Assembly: GCA_963995525.1 (NCBI GenBank)
Contig: OZ023217.1
Location: 19,188,770 to 19,252,769 of the forward strand
Length of the DNA: 64,000 nucleotides
Direction: 5' to 3'
From: Escarpia spicata
Lineage: Eukaryota > Annelida > Polychaeta > Sabellida > Siboglinidae
In this document: positions 29,001-39,200 of the stretch, one piece after another
Layout of the letters: every line of letters starts with the position of its first letter
How positions within the stretch are numbered: the first letter of the stretch is position 1
The notes under the pieces: model-generated
The model's database searches: none
What the model was told of the DNA's origin: nothing
The model's input: the letters and a program-made list of their open reading frames with translations, nothing else
Program-made: the position numbers and the translations under genes

Positions 29001-32000
29001 GGTCATAGTTGTAGGTGACACAGAGGAAGGTTTGTCCGTACATCCTGCCCGTGTGGGGGTACGCATAGCTCTCGTTGGCCCAGGGGGGTAGGTGGGGTAC
29101 GCTGTGAACCAGCCAGAACCCACTCGACTTATCAAAGCACACATCACCTACAACATGCACAAATATAAAAGCATTGTACAAAATATTTTAACAAATTTGT
29201 ATTTACCATTGTTCACCAATAACCCATGTACAGATATCTTCTTAATAACAGTTCAAAATGGTTGCTTAACTAATTACTCCGAATGCAACTTTCACTAGAA
29301 CCATATCCAGCTACTTTAATTACCTATGTAATAATAAATACAAAATTTTAATATAACTGATTGTAGTGTGAATATAATCATAAATTGATGACTGCCTAAG
29401 TATCTGAAGAGGTGGCGTCATGTTAAGTTACAAACCTTTTGTGTGGCCATAAGTGAATGACGTCTCTTTGCCTGGTTTCTCATCATTGTATAGGGCATAC
29501 ATCACTTCCTGTCAAACAACAAAATGTACAAATAAAATTGTAATGTAATCACTAGATATTCAATAAATCTAGACATTTACTTAGACATTTCCTAATAAAT
29601 AATTATAATAATAAATTAAATAGCTCTGTATCCAGTCCTTAGTTCTGTTCAAAGCGCATTACAAAAAAGTTCACAATTATATGTCACTCATTTAGGTAGT
29701 GAAAGCGATTGTAAAAAGGTGTGTCTTCAGCGGCATCTTAAACAATGCAATAGTGTCACACTGTCTGACTGACTGTGGCAGATTGTTCCAAAGTACAGGG
29801 TCTGCTTTGGAGAACGCACGGTCTCTGAAAGACTTGAGGCGTGTGGTTGGTACTGTGAGCAGACCAGCAGAATTCGATCGGATGGAGTGTGTGGGCTGAT
29901 ATTTAACAAGAAGCTTGGAAATGTATTTCGGTGCAAGTCCGTGGAGTGCCTTGAAGGTGATCAGGAGAATTTTAAACGTAATTGTTTCTTGGATGGGAAG
30001 CCAATGGAGAGATTTCAGGACTGGTGTTACGTGCTCATGTTTCCTTGTTCGTGTGATTAAACGAGCAGTCGTGTTCTGAATGCACTGCAGTCTACGTAGC
30101 TGACACTTGTTAGTTCCAAACAGCAGCGAATTACAACCATCCAGTCTAGAAATTATAAATGAATGGATGATTTGTTCGGCAGCCCCTGGCATAAGAAATT
30201 TGATGATTTTACCAACATTTTGGATTTGCAGACCAGAAGATCTACAGATGGCACTGACTTGTTAATCCATTGTAAGTCCAGCATCAAACATGACCCCAAG
30301 ATTTCTGGGGGGTCACTTGGGCATCTCCAACGTTGATCTTTGTTGTTTTAGGTATCTTTCTGTGCAGCGCCTCTGACTTAAACTTAACAGTTGTAATCAC
30401 CCACATTGGCCAGTCAGCTGCCAGTCTTGAAGACAGGCAGACAGATCTCTGACTAAACCCCTGCAGACTAATGTTACCTTAGACTTGTCATTTGAGTAGA
30501 TCTGCCTCAGTGTGTATTCCACAGCATGTTCTGTAGCATTGATCGGCGTTTTGCTCCGACTCCAAACTGGTGACTCCGAGTCCATGTAGTAGAATGCGAT
30601 GCCTTCTCTGACCTGGTCATCTTGACCATAGCGCAACCTTGGCAGCTTGTACACAACAAACCTGCAAGACACACAGTAAAAGTAAAGATAAGTTCTTATA
30701 TAGTGCAGTATCCAGTCCTTAGGACTGCTCAAAGTGCTTTACACTTTACTCCCTGGCAGGCCCGATCAATCGAACACCATCTCAACTTCTCTGGGAAGTA
30801 TTCAGTCATAATGCAACTATTCATACGCAAATATCCACTACTGTCTACAGCCAGGTAGTTGTTGATACAGCTGATTGTACTGGAGCAACATAGAGTGAAC
30901 GAACTTACCCAAGGTTCGACAGGGCAGTACAGGATTCGAACCCAAGACTCCAATGCCCTATTCACTGTGCCACTCCACTCCACAGTACATTAGTTGGGGA
31001 AACCTCCAAAAATCTCTTACCCGGTAATCCATGAATGTAATTTCTTTTGTCATGATAGTGGGCATTCACTGTTGTTATTGTAAATATTATTTGTTTGTTT
31101 GTATGTTTGTTATTTACAATGTTGATAAATACACAATTTCACCACAGAAAACATTCATGCAAAAGTATCAGATTAACCTTTTTATCTACATTCCATTTGT
31201 TTATATTCCATGGAAAGTTCTATTGCAACATACATATAGATCATACTTAAAAAGCAATGCTGTATCGTGTCAAGATTATAAGTGGTTTTCCCGTTGATTT
31301 TTGATCCTAAAAGGTAGTGGCACAACAGGGTATATAGGAAAACTCTGCAAAAATGATCTAGGACACCTAAATGGGTTGTGGCAGGATGCATGAAGGTGGA
31401 CTCTCAAAAATGGTTGAAGTTTGGTATTGGTGCAACCATACATGGAACAATGGATGCATTGGAATAGACGATGTGACAACAGTGTACTACAGATATATAG
31501 TAAATATAATAATTTGGATGATTATCGTGAATAATAGACTGGGCTATCAATAGTAATGACAGTTAGTAAATAGATCACTAGGGCAACTTGCATTGGTCAC
31601 ATAAAAAAATCCTATTTACGGATTTACCGTTTTGAATCAATTGCATATAAGACCATGTTATGGATATCCACAATTCCATGATAATACTGGTAGTGCAATA
31701 CTGTCACAAGTCATGACACTATCGCAATAGTATTTCAATAGTAATTACAGCTATCACAATATTGTCACAAAGTAAAATTATCCCCAATAGTCCAAATAGC
31801 CCCCAAAGCAGCTGTGAGATGGGCGGTTCTCACCCGTGCCACGCGTATAGTGGGCAGTGTACGGTATCACAAGGCACTTCGTCTTGGACATTCGCTGTAT
31901 GTTGTGTAACACTTCCTCGTTTGCTTACCATAAGTTTAACTCGAAGTTGAGCATCAATAAAACCTACGTAAGCCAGTCGGCAAAGCAACTAGTATAAGTA

Positions 32001-32249
32001 ATTGTCAAGGAGAAATGCAGTAATCTCGACGATTGGGTAATTACCCATTTTTAATTAAATGAGCTCAATTTTTTCAAAAATGCGTTCTTTTGTGTTCGTT
32101 TCAGAGGACAGTACGTACCAGTCCACCGGATTCCCGGCCATGTTTTTGCAGGAAATCTTCCCATGGATGTCGCCGAACAGCTGAAGAATTATCGCGACAC
32201 CGAATAAGATAGTTTGTGTCATTTTCAACGACGCACCCACCGATTGCAT
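23079..32249 (-). CDS. DNASE2: Deoxyribonuclease II (lysosomal acid DNase), complete, 8 exons
   Basis: Cation-independent acid endonuclease that degrades DNA in lysosomes. Exons in transcript order: 32119-32249, 30478-30661, 29436-29508, 28986-29147, 26196-26393, 25112-25218, 24482-24607, 23079-23219 (stop 23079-23081). Phases agree at every junction; total 1,122 bp, 373 residues, against 360 in human. Exon 1 encodes a hydrophobic signal peptide (TILFGVAIILQLFG) and then SCKNMAGNPVDW. Exon 2 has VVYKLP; exons 3-4 have YGHTKG with the first catalytic histidine and GFWLVHSVPHLPP; exon 5 PWVYDYNMPGDFA; exon 6 PSNCSGQF, a glycosylation site; exon 7 EPHDHAKWCV, the second catalytic HxK, and CIGDINR; exon 8 GGTVCFQHTDVWKAF. 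A second start nine codons in (32220-32222) would shorten only the leader. The exon 6 donor is weak (GTGCAG). Intron 4 holds two LINEs, intron 2 one LINE, intron 1 a SINE. Confidence 0.96.
23270..24085 (-). mobile_element. SINE copy split by a 478-bp insertion
   Basis: SINE 3' part at about 23270-23385 and the rest, up to the tRNA-like head, at 23864-24085, in DNASE2 intron 7. The unbroken counterpart is at 60900-61220 in copy B. The head has decayed: the B box appears as GATCCGATTTGAAAC rather than GGATTCGAACC. Confidence 0.8.
23386..23863. mobile_element. 478-bp insertion in the SINE, absent from copy B
   Basis: Flanked by GGATGCATTCA at 23375-23385 and 23864-23874, an 11-bp direct repeat consistent with a target-site duplication. 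The left end TCCTCGCAAGCCAGGG resembles TCCTTGCAAGCCAGGG at 39463 and the right end reads, in reverse complement, ATCCTTGCGCTG. Inside, a 53-bp segment is tandemly doubled (ATAAACGACTTCTGGGAATC at 23527 and 23580). No coding frame. Confidence 0.75.
25689..26010 (-). mobile_element. LINE 3' end with two 66-bp terminal repeat units
   Basis: On the minus strand this encodes a LINE C-terminus (the [14 protein letters not shown] region, frameshifted) ending in VPDPHPCTAGNKEE, twice. The same 3' end occurs at 39776-40160 with one unit, and the array at 63481-64000 is made of the same unit. Located in DNASE2 intron 5. Confidence 0.75.
26600..27815 (-). mobile_element. LINE fragment, RT and C-terminal domain (minus)
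   Basis: Contains LTKAFDLVSRDGLFKILLKI, NILAPTLFGIFLALMLKHAF and FLFADDATVITHTEG (the YADD box as FADD), then MVYNACMPHTLLY-like text, GISWKDRVPNTEVL and RRLCWLGHVHRMDNGRLPKD. It needs several frameshifts and stops, so it is dead. Both sides carry a similar 57-bp AT-rich sequence (26540-26600 and 27818-27875). It lies in DNASE2 intron 4 in the sense direction. Confidence 0.85.
27900..28955 (-). mobile_element. Second LINE fragment in DNASE2 intron 4 (RTE-like, minus)
   Basis: Almost open from 28951 to 27905 with one stop near 28576. It shows RQGCILSPYLFNLYTEDVMR, DLRYADDTALLSTTTIGLTN (YADD catalytic box), NVKKTKIMDTD, EYLGARLQGDGKTSSEIRRR and TALYGSETWALNKEDMRRIQ. It is truncated before the finger part of the RT and comparatively young. 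Its 5' border lies only about 30 bp past the exon 4 donor of DNASE2 (28980-28985). Confidence 0.88.
29622..30405 (-). mobile_element. CR1/L2-like LINE 3' part whose tail matches the SINE
   Basis: A 166-codon frame (30192-29692) reads SRLDGCNSLLFGTNK, CIQNTTARLITRTRKHEHVT, VLKSLHWLPIQETITFKILL and DPVLWNNLPQSVRQCDTIAL, the end of a CR1/L2-type RT ORF. Past the stop, the 3' tail (29640-29665) reads in reverse complement GCGCTTTGAACAGAACTAAG and GACTGGATACAGAGCTA, nearly the same as the SINE 3' end. It sits in DNASE2 intron 2. Confidence 0.87.
30678..30980 (-). mobile_element. Full-length tRNA-derived SINE (minus)
   Basis: Read on the minus strand, the head has an A-box-like TGGCACAGTGAATAGGGC and a B box GGGTTCGAATCCTG (about 30975-30920), a body of about 150 bp, then GCACTTTGAGCAGTCCTAAG and a tail CACTATATAAGAACTTATC. 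Length about 300 bp. It lies about 15 bp upstream of the DNASE2 exon 2 acceptor, next to the pyrimidine tract. Confidence 0.85.
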
Positions 32250-35200
32250 GAGCGTTGACGAGTCTTCGTGAATGTAGCATGGACGCCCACTAATTGATAA
32301 TGATGGCAGAACTATAAATAGCTCCTGGGTAAGACTAGGTCTTGCAAGACTAGGCCTAGACCTCTTGGCCTAGCGCGGGCCTGGGAGTGGGGATGCACCC
32401 CGGATGGTTATTTGTGTGACCCACGGGTGGGGGTGAAGAGGAAGGTCCCAAGGGGGGTGTAGTTGCACGGAGGTTTTCAGTGAGCCTCTAGAATGGAGGC
32501 AGTGGAGGTCTCGTGGGAGTTTTTGGTGAACCTGCAGGCAAAAAATTGCACCCCCAAAAATATATTATATATACTTTTAATTTTTGTGATAATAAAAATA
32601 TTAGTATATGTCAATATCATTAGTGAATGCGATATTATATGAATGTATGCAGGAAATTTATTCACACTAATTTAAAGTGCTAATATTATATTCAATGTCG
32701 CCAGTTAGGCCCCTATATGCACGTGCATGGTAATGTGTTACTCAGGAAATTTTAATGTGCACTGATGATGTAAAAATTAAGCTGTTCAATATATTTTATT
32801 CGTGAATGTATATATCCCAACTCAGGCCCGTAGTCAGGGTTCACGGCATTCACGTGAACCCCCTTTTTGTGAACCTCCTTTCTCCAAAATGTGAACCCCC
32901 CTCAAAATTGCATCTTTAAAATGTGAACCACTAATTGTATTCCATATTTCTCAAAAGTGTTAACACCCACCCCCTCCTAAAAGCTGCTGGATAGTGTTCA
33001 AGCATCACAAGGAATACCAAGAAAGCCTGATTTGTGCAGATGATAAAGGGAGAACCCTTATCTATTATTAAGTGATCATCACTGAATGTATGAGAGCCTG
33101 GCTGAGGGTCTGTCCCCAATGTCATGTGTGAAAAGGGCAGTCACTAGAGGAATGTGTGTCAAAGAACCATTGCATCCAATTAGTCTTGCAGAAGGACTTC
33201 ACACTATCCCAGGGTCTCCTGTTATAAAAATGCACAGGTAACAAATTATACACAAGAAGCCAGTTTTACACCAAATGTAAAATTATGATTCCTAATTGTA
33301 GTCACTCAGAGGTGACAGATGCAGACAAAATACTGGTGAATGAACAGGGTGACGATGATTTAACAATTATGATCACATAAATTAAGCCATATAAAATAAT
33401 TCATTATTTCTCATCAGAACTCAAGTGAATGAAAGGTGCGGCTTTTTATTTTTAGTATGCTGATTAAGGTAACTACCGACTGTCAAAGAGGCTATTCTCA
33501 ACAATCAACAACTTAAGATGCTTAGCGAGTGTATTTCCTACAAGCTGCAAACCTGATAGACGAGCTCATCTGGCTTAACACGAATCATAATTTTCAACTA
33601 TTGAGCTGGAATGCGAATTTCACTGAATAATTGTATATTTACTTGTAACCAATACAAAATAAAGTTTACCTTCACCTATTTTAAAATGTGCATGCTGGTG
33701 AGAAATTGTGTAATTGTGTGGCAGTATGGTTGCCGAAATACTGTGGTTGCTAGTTGCATGTTTGTAGATCTCAGAAAGGGGAGCCTTATCGCTGATGAGG
33801 AGGCAAGAATGTGTGAAGGGCCTTTATTATCAATTATTATGTCCATTTTGTGTTCCGTATAGTTATAAAATACAGTTTCTGTTTCCTGGAGCCAGTGTGG
33901 TGTACAGGATATGGCACTTGACTGTTTGACACCTAGAATTTAAATCAAATTCCACAATAGGACAATAATTGTTCTAATCTTCTATTTACCGGGCATGTTT
34001 TATAAAGGTTTGTTAATTTACTAACTTAATTATGTTTATGATAAATTTTGGAACTTTTGCACATCAGATGAGATAAATATAATGTATTAATTAAGTGAAA
34101 ACCAGATTGTAAATGTCACACTTTAACTGTTTATTCTGAAAAATAACTTGGACACACCCACACTCCTCAGTGTCTCGTTTATTATATTAATATGATCATA
34201 TTCAAAACAATTGTACACTCTGCGAAGTGTTTAGAGTAAATAATCCAGTTATATTAACAACAAACTATCACTGCATGTTGGCTTTTATGAATACAACTGG
34301 GTGTAAATTAGGCTTAATCAGGCAACAAAATGGGACCAATCTCCACAGACCACATATGAGTCCCACTTTGTCTGAAAACGCACCCCTCAAAACGACCTCG
34401 TTATGGGCCTGCTGGGGATGCTAATGTGATGTTTGTATATAAGATGAAAGAATATAGATAAAACCACCTGGTCCACCAATCACACACCCACTTCATTGTT
34501 CTTCCAGTTAGAAATGTAACCTCCTGCATTATGAGCCCCACGTGAACATGTGGGGCCCTCTGCATTGTGAAAAATATAATCCCACATGAACTTGTGGTGC
34601 CTCCTGGAGTCTGAATTGGTAAAATGTGAAAAGCTGGCTACAACTACGGTGGAATCACTGCTTTTAGTATCCACAAATTACATTGTTATAACAATGTGTT
34701 CAGAAGACTACTTTGATTACCGAGATATTGCAGCGCTTCAGGCATGTGTTTGCAGAAAGACTTTCCAGACTGTAAGGCAGTCATTCAAAATCTTTTTTAC
34801 AAATTCATGAAATGTTGAGATCAATCGGAAAACTCTCTAGTAGTAGCTGTACTAGGTACAGACATTGGGTTGATCTCCAGGATTAGAAGACAATGGGTTA
34901 AGTCCCTATACGTACACAACGACCTTCTGCAGGAGCAGTGCCAGTGGTACTGTGTGGCTATGTGCTTTCTTATTTTTTCTTATATATGTATACTTTTTAG
35001 TATATAATGTGCTTCTACTATTAATATAGCTGTTAACTGTTGTATCGATATATATGACCGATATATATATCACTATATGTTTTTGTGTCTGAAATAAGCA
35101 TTGAATTGAATTATATAAAATTTCTCCTGCACAGACTGTTCATACAGCTACTTTAAATAATAATACTATATTTTATAAAGTGCTACAACCATTAGTGTTC

Positions 35201-35450
35201 GCAGTGCTGTAGATATAAAACTAGCAGATAAAAAATAAACATATTTAACATACAAAAATACATATAACTTAAGATGATAATATATGCTAGAGCTGTTTAG
35301 ACAGTAATGAATTATATTAAAGCAAAGTAGTTTTTATGTTAAAATAAATATATACATTGTTTACTTATGATAGATATCAACATCAATCAGCTAAGGTAAG
35401 TTAAATAATTAATGTATAAATAGGAATACATTGATCTGATGTTTTATATA
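32250..35450. other. Spacer between the DNASE2 start and the AADAC acceptor array
   Basis: No coding exon recognised. It contains the DNASE2 upstream region, a GTGAACCCCC-rich stretch at about 32840-32935, a dispersed repeat at 33125-33240 and AT-rich sequence. The untranslated first exon of the AADAC-like gene may lie here or just downstream, but I cannot place it. Confidence 0.5.
33125..33240. repeat. Dispersed repeat shared with 7740-7835
   Basis: Both places share TGTGAAAAGG, then CCATTGCATCCAWTTAG and CACACTGTCCCAG/ CACACTATCCCAGG-like sequence, in the same order and spacing. The family is not identified. Confidence 0.5.
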
Positions 35451-35524
35451 TATATATATTGGCCTTCAGTCATGCATTTACACATGTCCAGTCTTCGATT
35501 AATTGCTCAAGCCTAGTCATTACC

Positions 35525-36200
35525 TACAGCTGTTACTTTCAGTTTCATATAAATGGATCAACACCAGTAAATGAAATGAGTGTTCCTATCCATTACCTAT
35601 TACTTTCAGTTTCAGATAATTGGATCAACAATGGTGAATGAAATTAGTGTTGCTGCCTATTAACATCCTACTTTCAGTTTCATGTCATTGGATCAATATT
35701 GATGAATGAAATAAGTGATGCTGCCTACTGACCACTTACTTTCAGTTTCATATCATTGGATAAGCAGTGGTGAATGAAATGAGTGTTGCTGCCAACTGAC
35801 AATTTACTGTCAGTTTCATATCATTGGATAAGCAGTGGTGTATGAAATGAGTTTGGCTGCCTACTGACCACTTACTTTCAGTTTCATATCATTGGATAAG
35901 CAGTGGTGTATGAAATGAGTGTTGCTGCCAACTGACCATTTACTTTCAGTTTCATATAATTGGATAAGCAGTGGTGAATGAACTAAGTGTTGCTACCTAC
36001 TGACTTCTTCTTTCAGTTTCACATCATTGGATCACCAATGGTAGTTTAAAGAGTGTTACTTTCAGATCGTTGGATCAGCAATGACTAATGAAAAAAATGT
36101 TGCTGCCAGTTACCTCTTACTTTCTATTTCATATAATTTAATCAGCAATGGTGAATGAATTATTAAATAAATATTGCTGCCTCTTAGGTCTTACTTTCAG
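35525..36200 (+). repeat. ~68-bp tandem array copied from the AADAC start-exon acceptor
   Basis: About ten units, each with CTTACTTTCAG then TTTCATATCATTGGATCAGC, AATGGTGAATGAAATGAGTG and TTGCTGCC. The last unit is the junction of the coding exon: CTTACTTTCAG TTTCAGATCATTGCATCAGC followed by CATGGTGACTGG with the start codon at 36222. The units therefore repeat the acceptor, the end of the 5'UTR and the start-codon context. Nine of ten keep the CAG. Confidence 0.88.
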
Positions 36201-36221
36201 TTTCAGATCATTGCATCAGCC

Positions 36222-39200
36222 ATGGTGACTGGTTGTAGAGTGTTGGTAGTTGTGTCCGGTGTCGTGGTTGCTGCGATGGCGTATGCTCTCTACATACCAA
36301 TGCCTGAAGGATTTGCAAAGCCGTTGAACACTCGTGTCATACTTACAGTCACAGAAGTCGCAATGAGTGTGGTATGTAGACCAATTACATAACATAACAA
36401 ATTAATTAGCATAAATGCCAATCCTCTGGATGGCGCTGCATACACACAGCATAGGCGGATCCAGGGGCTAGGGGGCATGTGCCCCCCATTAGAATTTTGT
36501 GTGCCCATAGACCTTTTTGAATGGTGGGCCCACGCCCTCCTAGACCCCTGGAAATGTGCCCCTTTTCAGGTTACAACTATAAATAAGGTGAAACTACACT
36601 GGTGCTGCACAATTTCAAGCCATGCAGCGACAAAAAATTTTCAACAGTACCTTCCCGTCTTCTGATGTTTCCAGTCGATCCGAGACAACAGAGAAGCTGA
36701 AAAGTTACAGTGGCGCGGTTGCAAAAAATGTTCTACACCATTTGGTTCGGCCGCCAGTGGAGGATTTTGTGTCCCCTCCCCAGACTACCCCCTCTTGATC
36801 TGCCCCTGCACAGATGTAGAAGGTTTCGTGGAGTATTTGTAAATTATGTTGATATTGACCTAAATTTTAAAAGCTTTTCTAACATAACGTAAATGCTTCC
36901 CATTATTCTGTGGTCCTCATGACCTCGAAACAATTGCAGAATATATGCGTAATGTGGAGATCGACCATGCCTTTGATCTACTGATATTACACTAGCTTTT
37001 GTCACACAACTACCTGATAATACAATTTATTTAACACATCACTAACATTTAGTTATTGTTTCTGCTTCTTCAGTTTCAGTTGCTGGAAAACGTTGGCATT
37101 GCAAATGCAACTTACTTCATGAGACAGATGGAACACTTCACGAGGAAGCCTCATCCTACACTAAAGGTGAATGAAATTGAGTCATGTTGGATATTAACAA
37201 AATCAATGTCTAATCAATCATGACTGGTATTCAATCAACTGTGGCTAATATCCAGTCAACTATGACTGATATTCAATCAACCGTCCTTGACTTATATCCA
37301 ATTAACCATGGCTTATATCCAATCAACCATGGGTGAATTGATCCAGTCTATCATAGCTGATATACAATCAGCTGTAACTTATATCCAATCCACCATTGTT
37401 ACGTTTAATTGTGTTTGCAATGTTCTACATATCTTGTATGATTGTACTGTTACGTAAATCTATATCAAATACCGTGGAATGAGCACATGGACCACAGCAT
37501 TGTTTTTGATGCGCACCTAACAGTAAACATTGTTATATCAATCTTGTCATGCTTAATGGTGCATGTTTTCAAACATTATCACAATTACTTACAAAATTCT
37601 TAATCAGTGATCTGTTAACCTTTAATTAATTACGCCTCACAACTGGCCTCAGGTATGGAATGCCTGTATCTGTGTGTGAATGCTCTGTCTTGCATGGCCA
37701 TCACACGTGTTCCAGATAGAAGAAACCCAGTTTGATGGAGTGAAGGTTCTCATCTACCAGCCTAGGACCGAGGGAGCGACTGACCGGCCGGCAGTTGTCT
37801 ACTTCCACGGCGGAGGATGGACACTGGGCAGTCCAGGTTAGTCCATGTTTACATCTTAAACCAAGGTTGTCTGTTCCGTTAATTAGTTTAGGGTGGTAAT
37901 TATTAGCAGGAAATTAACTGAATTATTTGTTTTGAAAGCGTGCACCAGACATCGAAGGACCTTCCAATTAACCCAGCTGGTGACCGCAATTTTGCCAGTA
38001 AACTATGTTTATTTGTTTTGTTTATAATTTGAATGTTTCAACTCCTAAATGTTAAAATGGTCTGTTGAAAATTTCAAATGTTTCAGACTTAATGGGCGTC
38101 AGCTAGTTAGGGAGAATACAGAATAAAGATTTTGAAACCGTTCTAGTGTTTATGTCTAAAGAGTACGATAAGTTGATGTTTCCACATTGAAAAAAACCGG
38201 ACATCGACTGATCAGAGAGGTAACACAGGTAAACGTAACCTGTTTCTTCCTTGTTTAAGATCTCGCTGATGTCATCACTGCCAGACTTGCTGAAGGAGTC
38301 AAAGCCACTGTCGTGTCCGTTGAGTAAGTCTAGAAATGTTCACCTCACCAACACGTATCCTTACAATGTATGTACACTAAGCGCAAAGTGAAGCTATGCA
38401 ACTTCCAAGCAATATTTGTCTGGATACAGCTAAATTAATTATGTTTAATGATGACAAGGTGTATATTTTGATGTGTATAATAATTTCATTTGGCATTCCC
38501 AATTTAAGCTGGTGAGAAATTTGCTTTTAAAATCATGTTGTCTCATAATCATTAATTTATATGCAAAATTGAAATATATATAAATAGCAGAGAACAAGTT
38601 TCATGTTTACTTGCTCTGCCTACATGTCATTTCACGCCAGAGAACTAATTTCATGTTTAGTTAATTGCTCTTCCTACAGATATCATTTTGTGCCAGAGAC
38701 CATGTTTGCTTGCTCTGCCTGCAGATATAATTCTTGTGCAAATGTAACCGGCAGGGTTACTGAGCAATAACTAAATTATTATTAATTTTAATCTATATTA
38801 TTATACCAAAATGATATGTACTCTATTGGTTTTATTTGCTATTACGCAGTTATACCCCATGTCACCAGTGTAGCATATGCTGCCTGGGAAAGCCATTAGG
38901 TTCTCTTCCCCTGCGGTGTCAATTTCTCGAGCAGTCACCAAGTGAGGGTCATACCCTGGTCACTAAGCCAAGGTTATGTAAGAGACGCCATCACAGAGTT
39001 TCCAAGAGAAGCTGGACAGACAGCTCTCCAATGTTTTCCCACGAGGTTTCGTGTTTTAACAGAAAGAAAAACACAAATGAAGATGTAAGACAGTTCATGG
39101 TGTGATTGCACTGAGCAGTGCTCAGCTAGGCGCTGTGTTAGACTGCAGTTCCCAGTTGGGGTTTTATTTGGTATTTTAGATTATTAACACAATAAATGAT

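Noticed and set aside
30905..30976. A tRNA gene on the minus strand
   Set aside because: A and B box matches are present, but the sequence runs into the SINE body and recurs with the same body elsewhere, so it is a SINE head.
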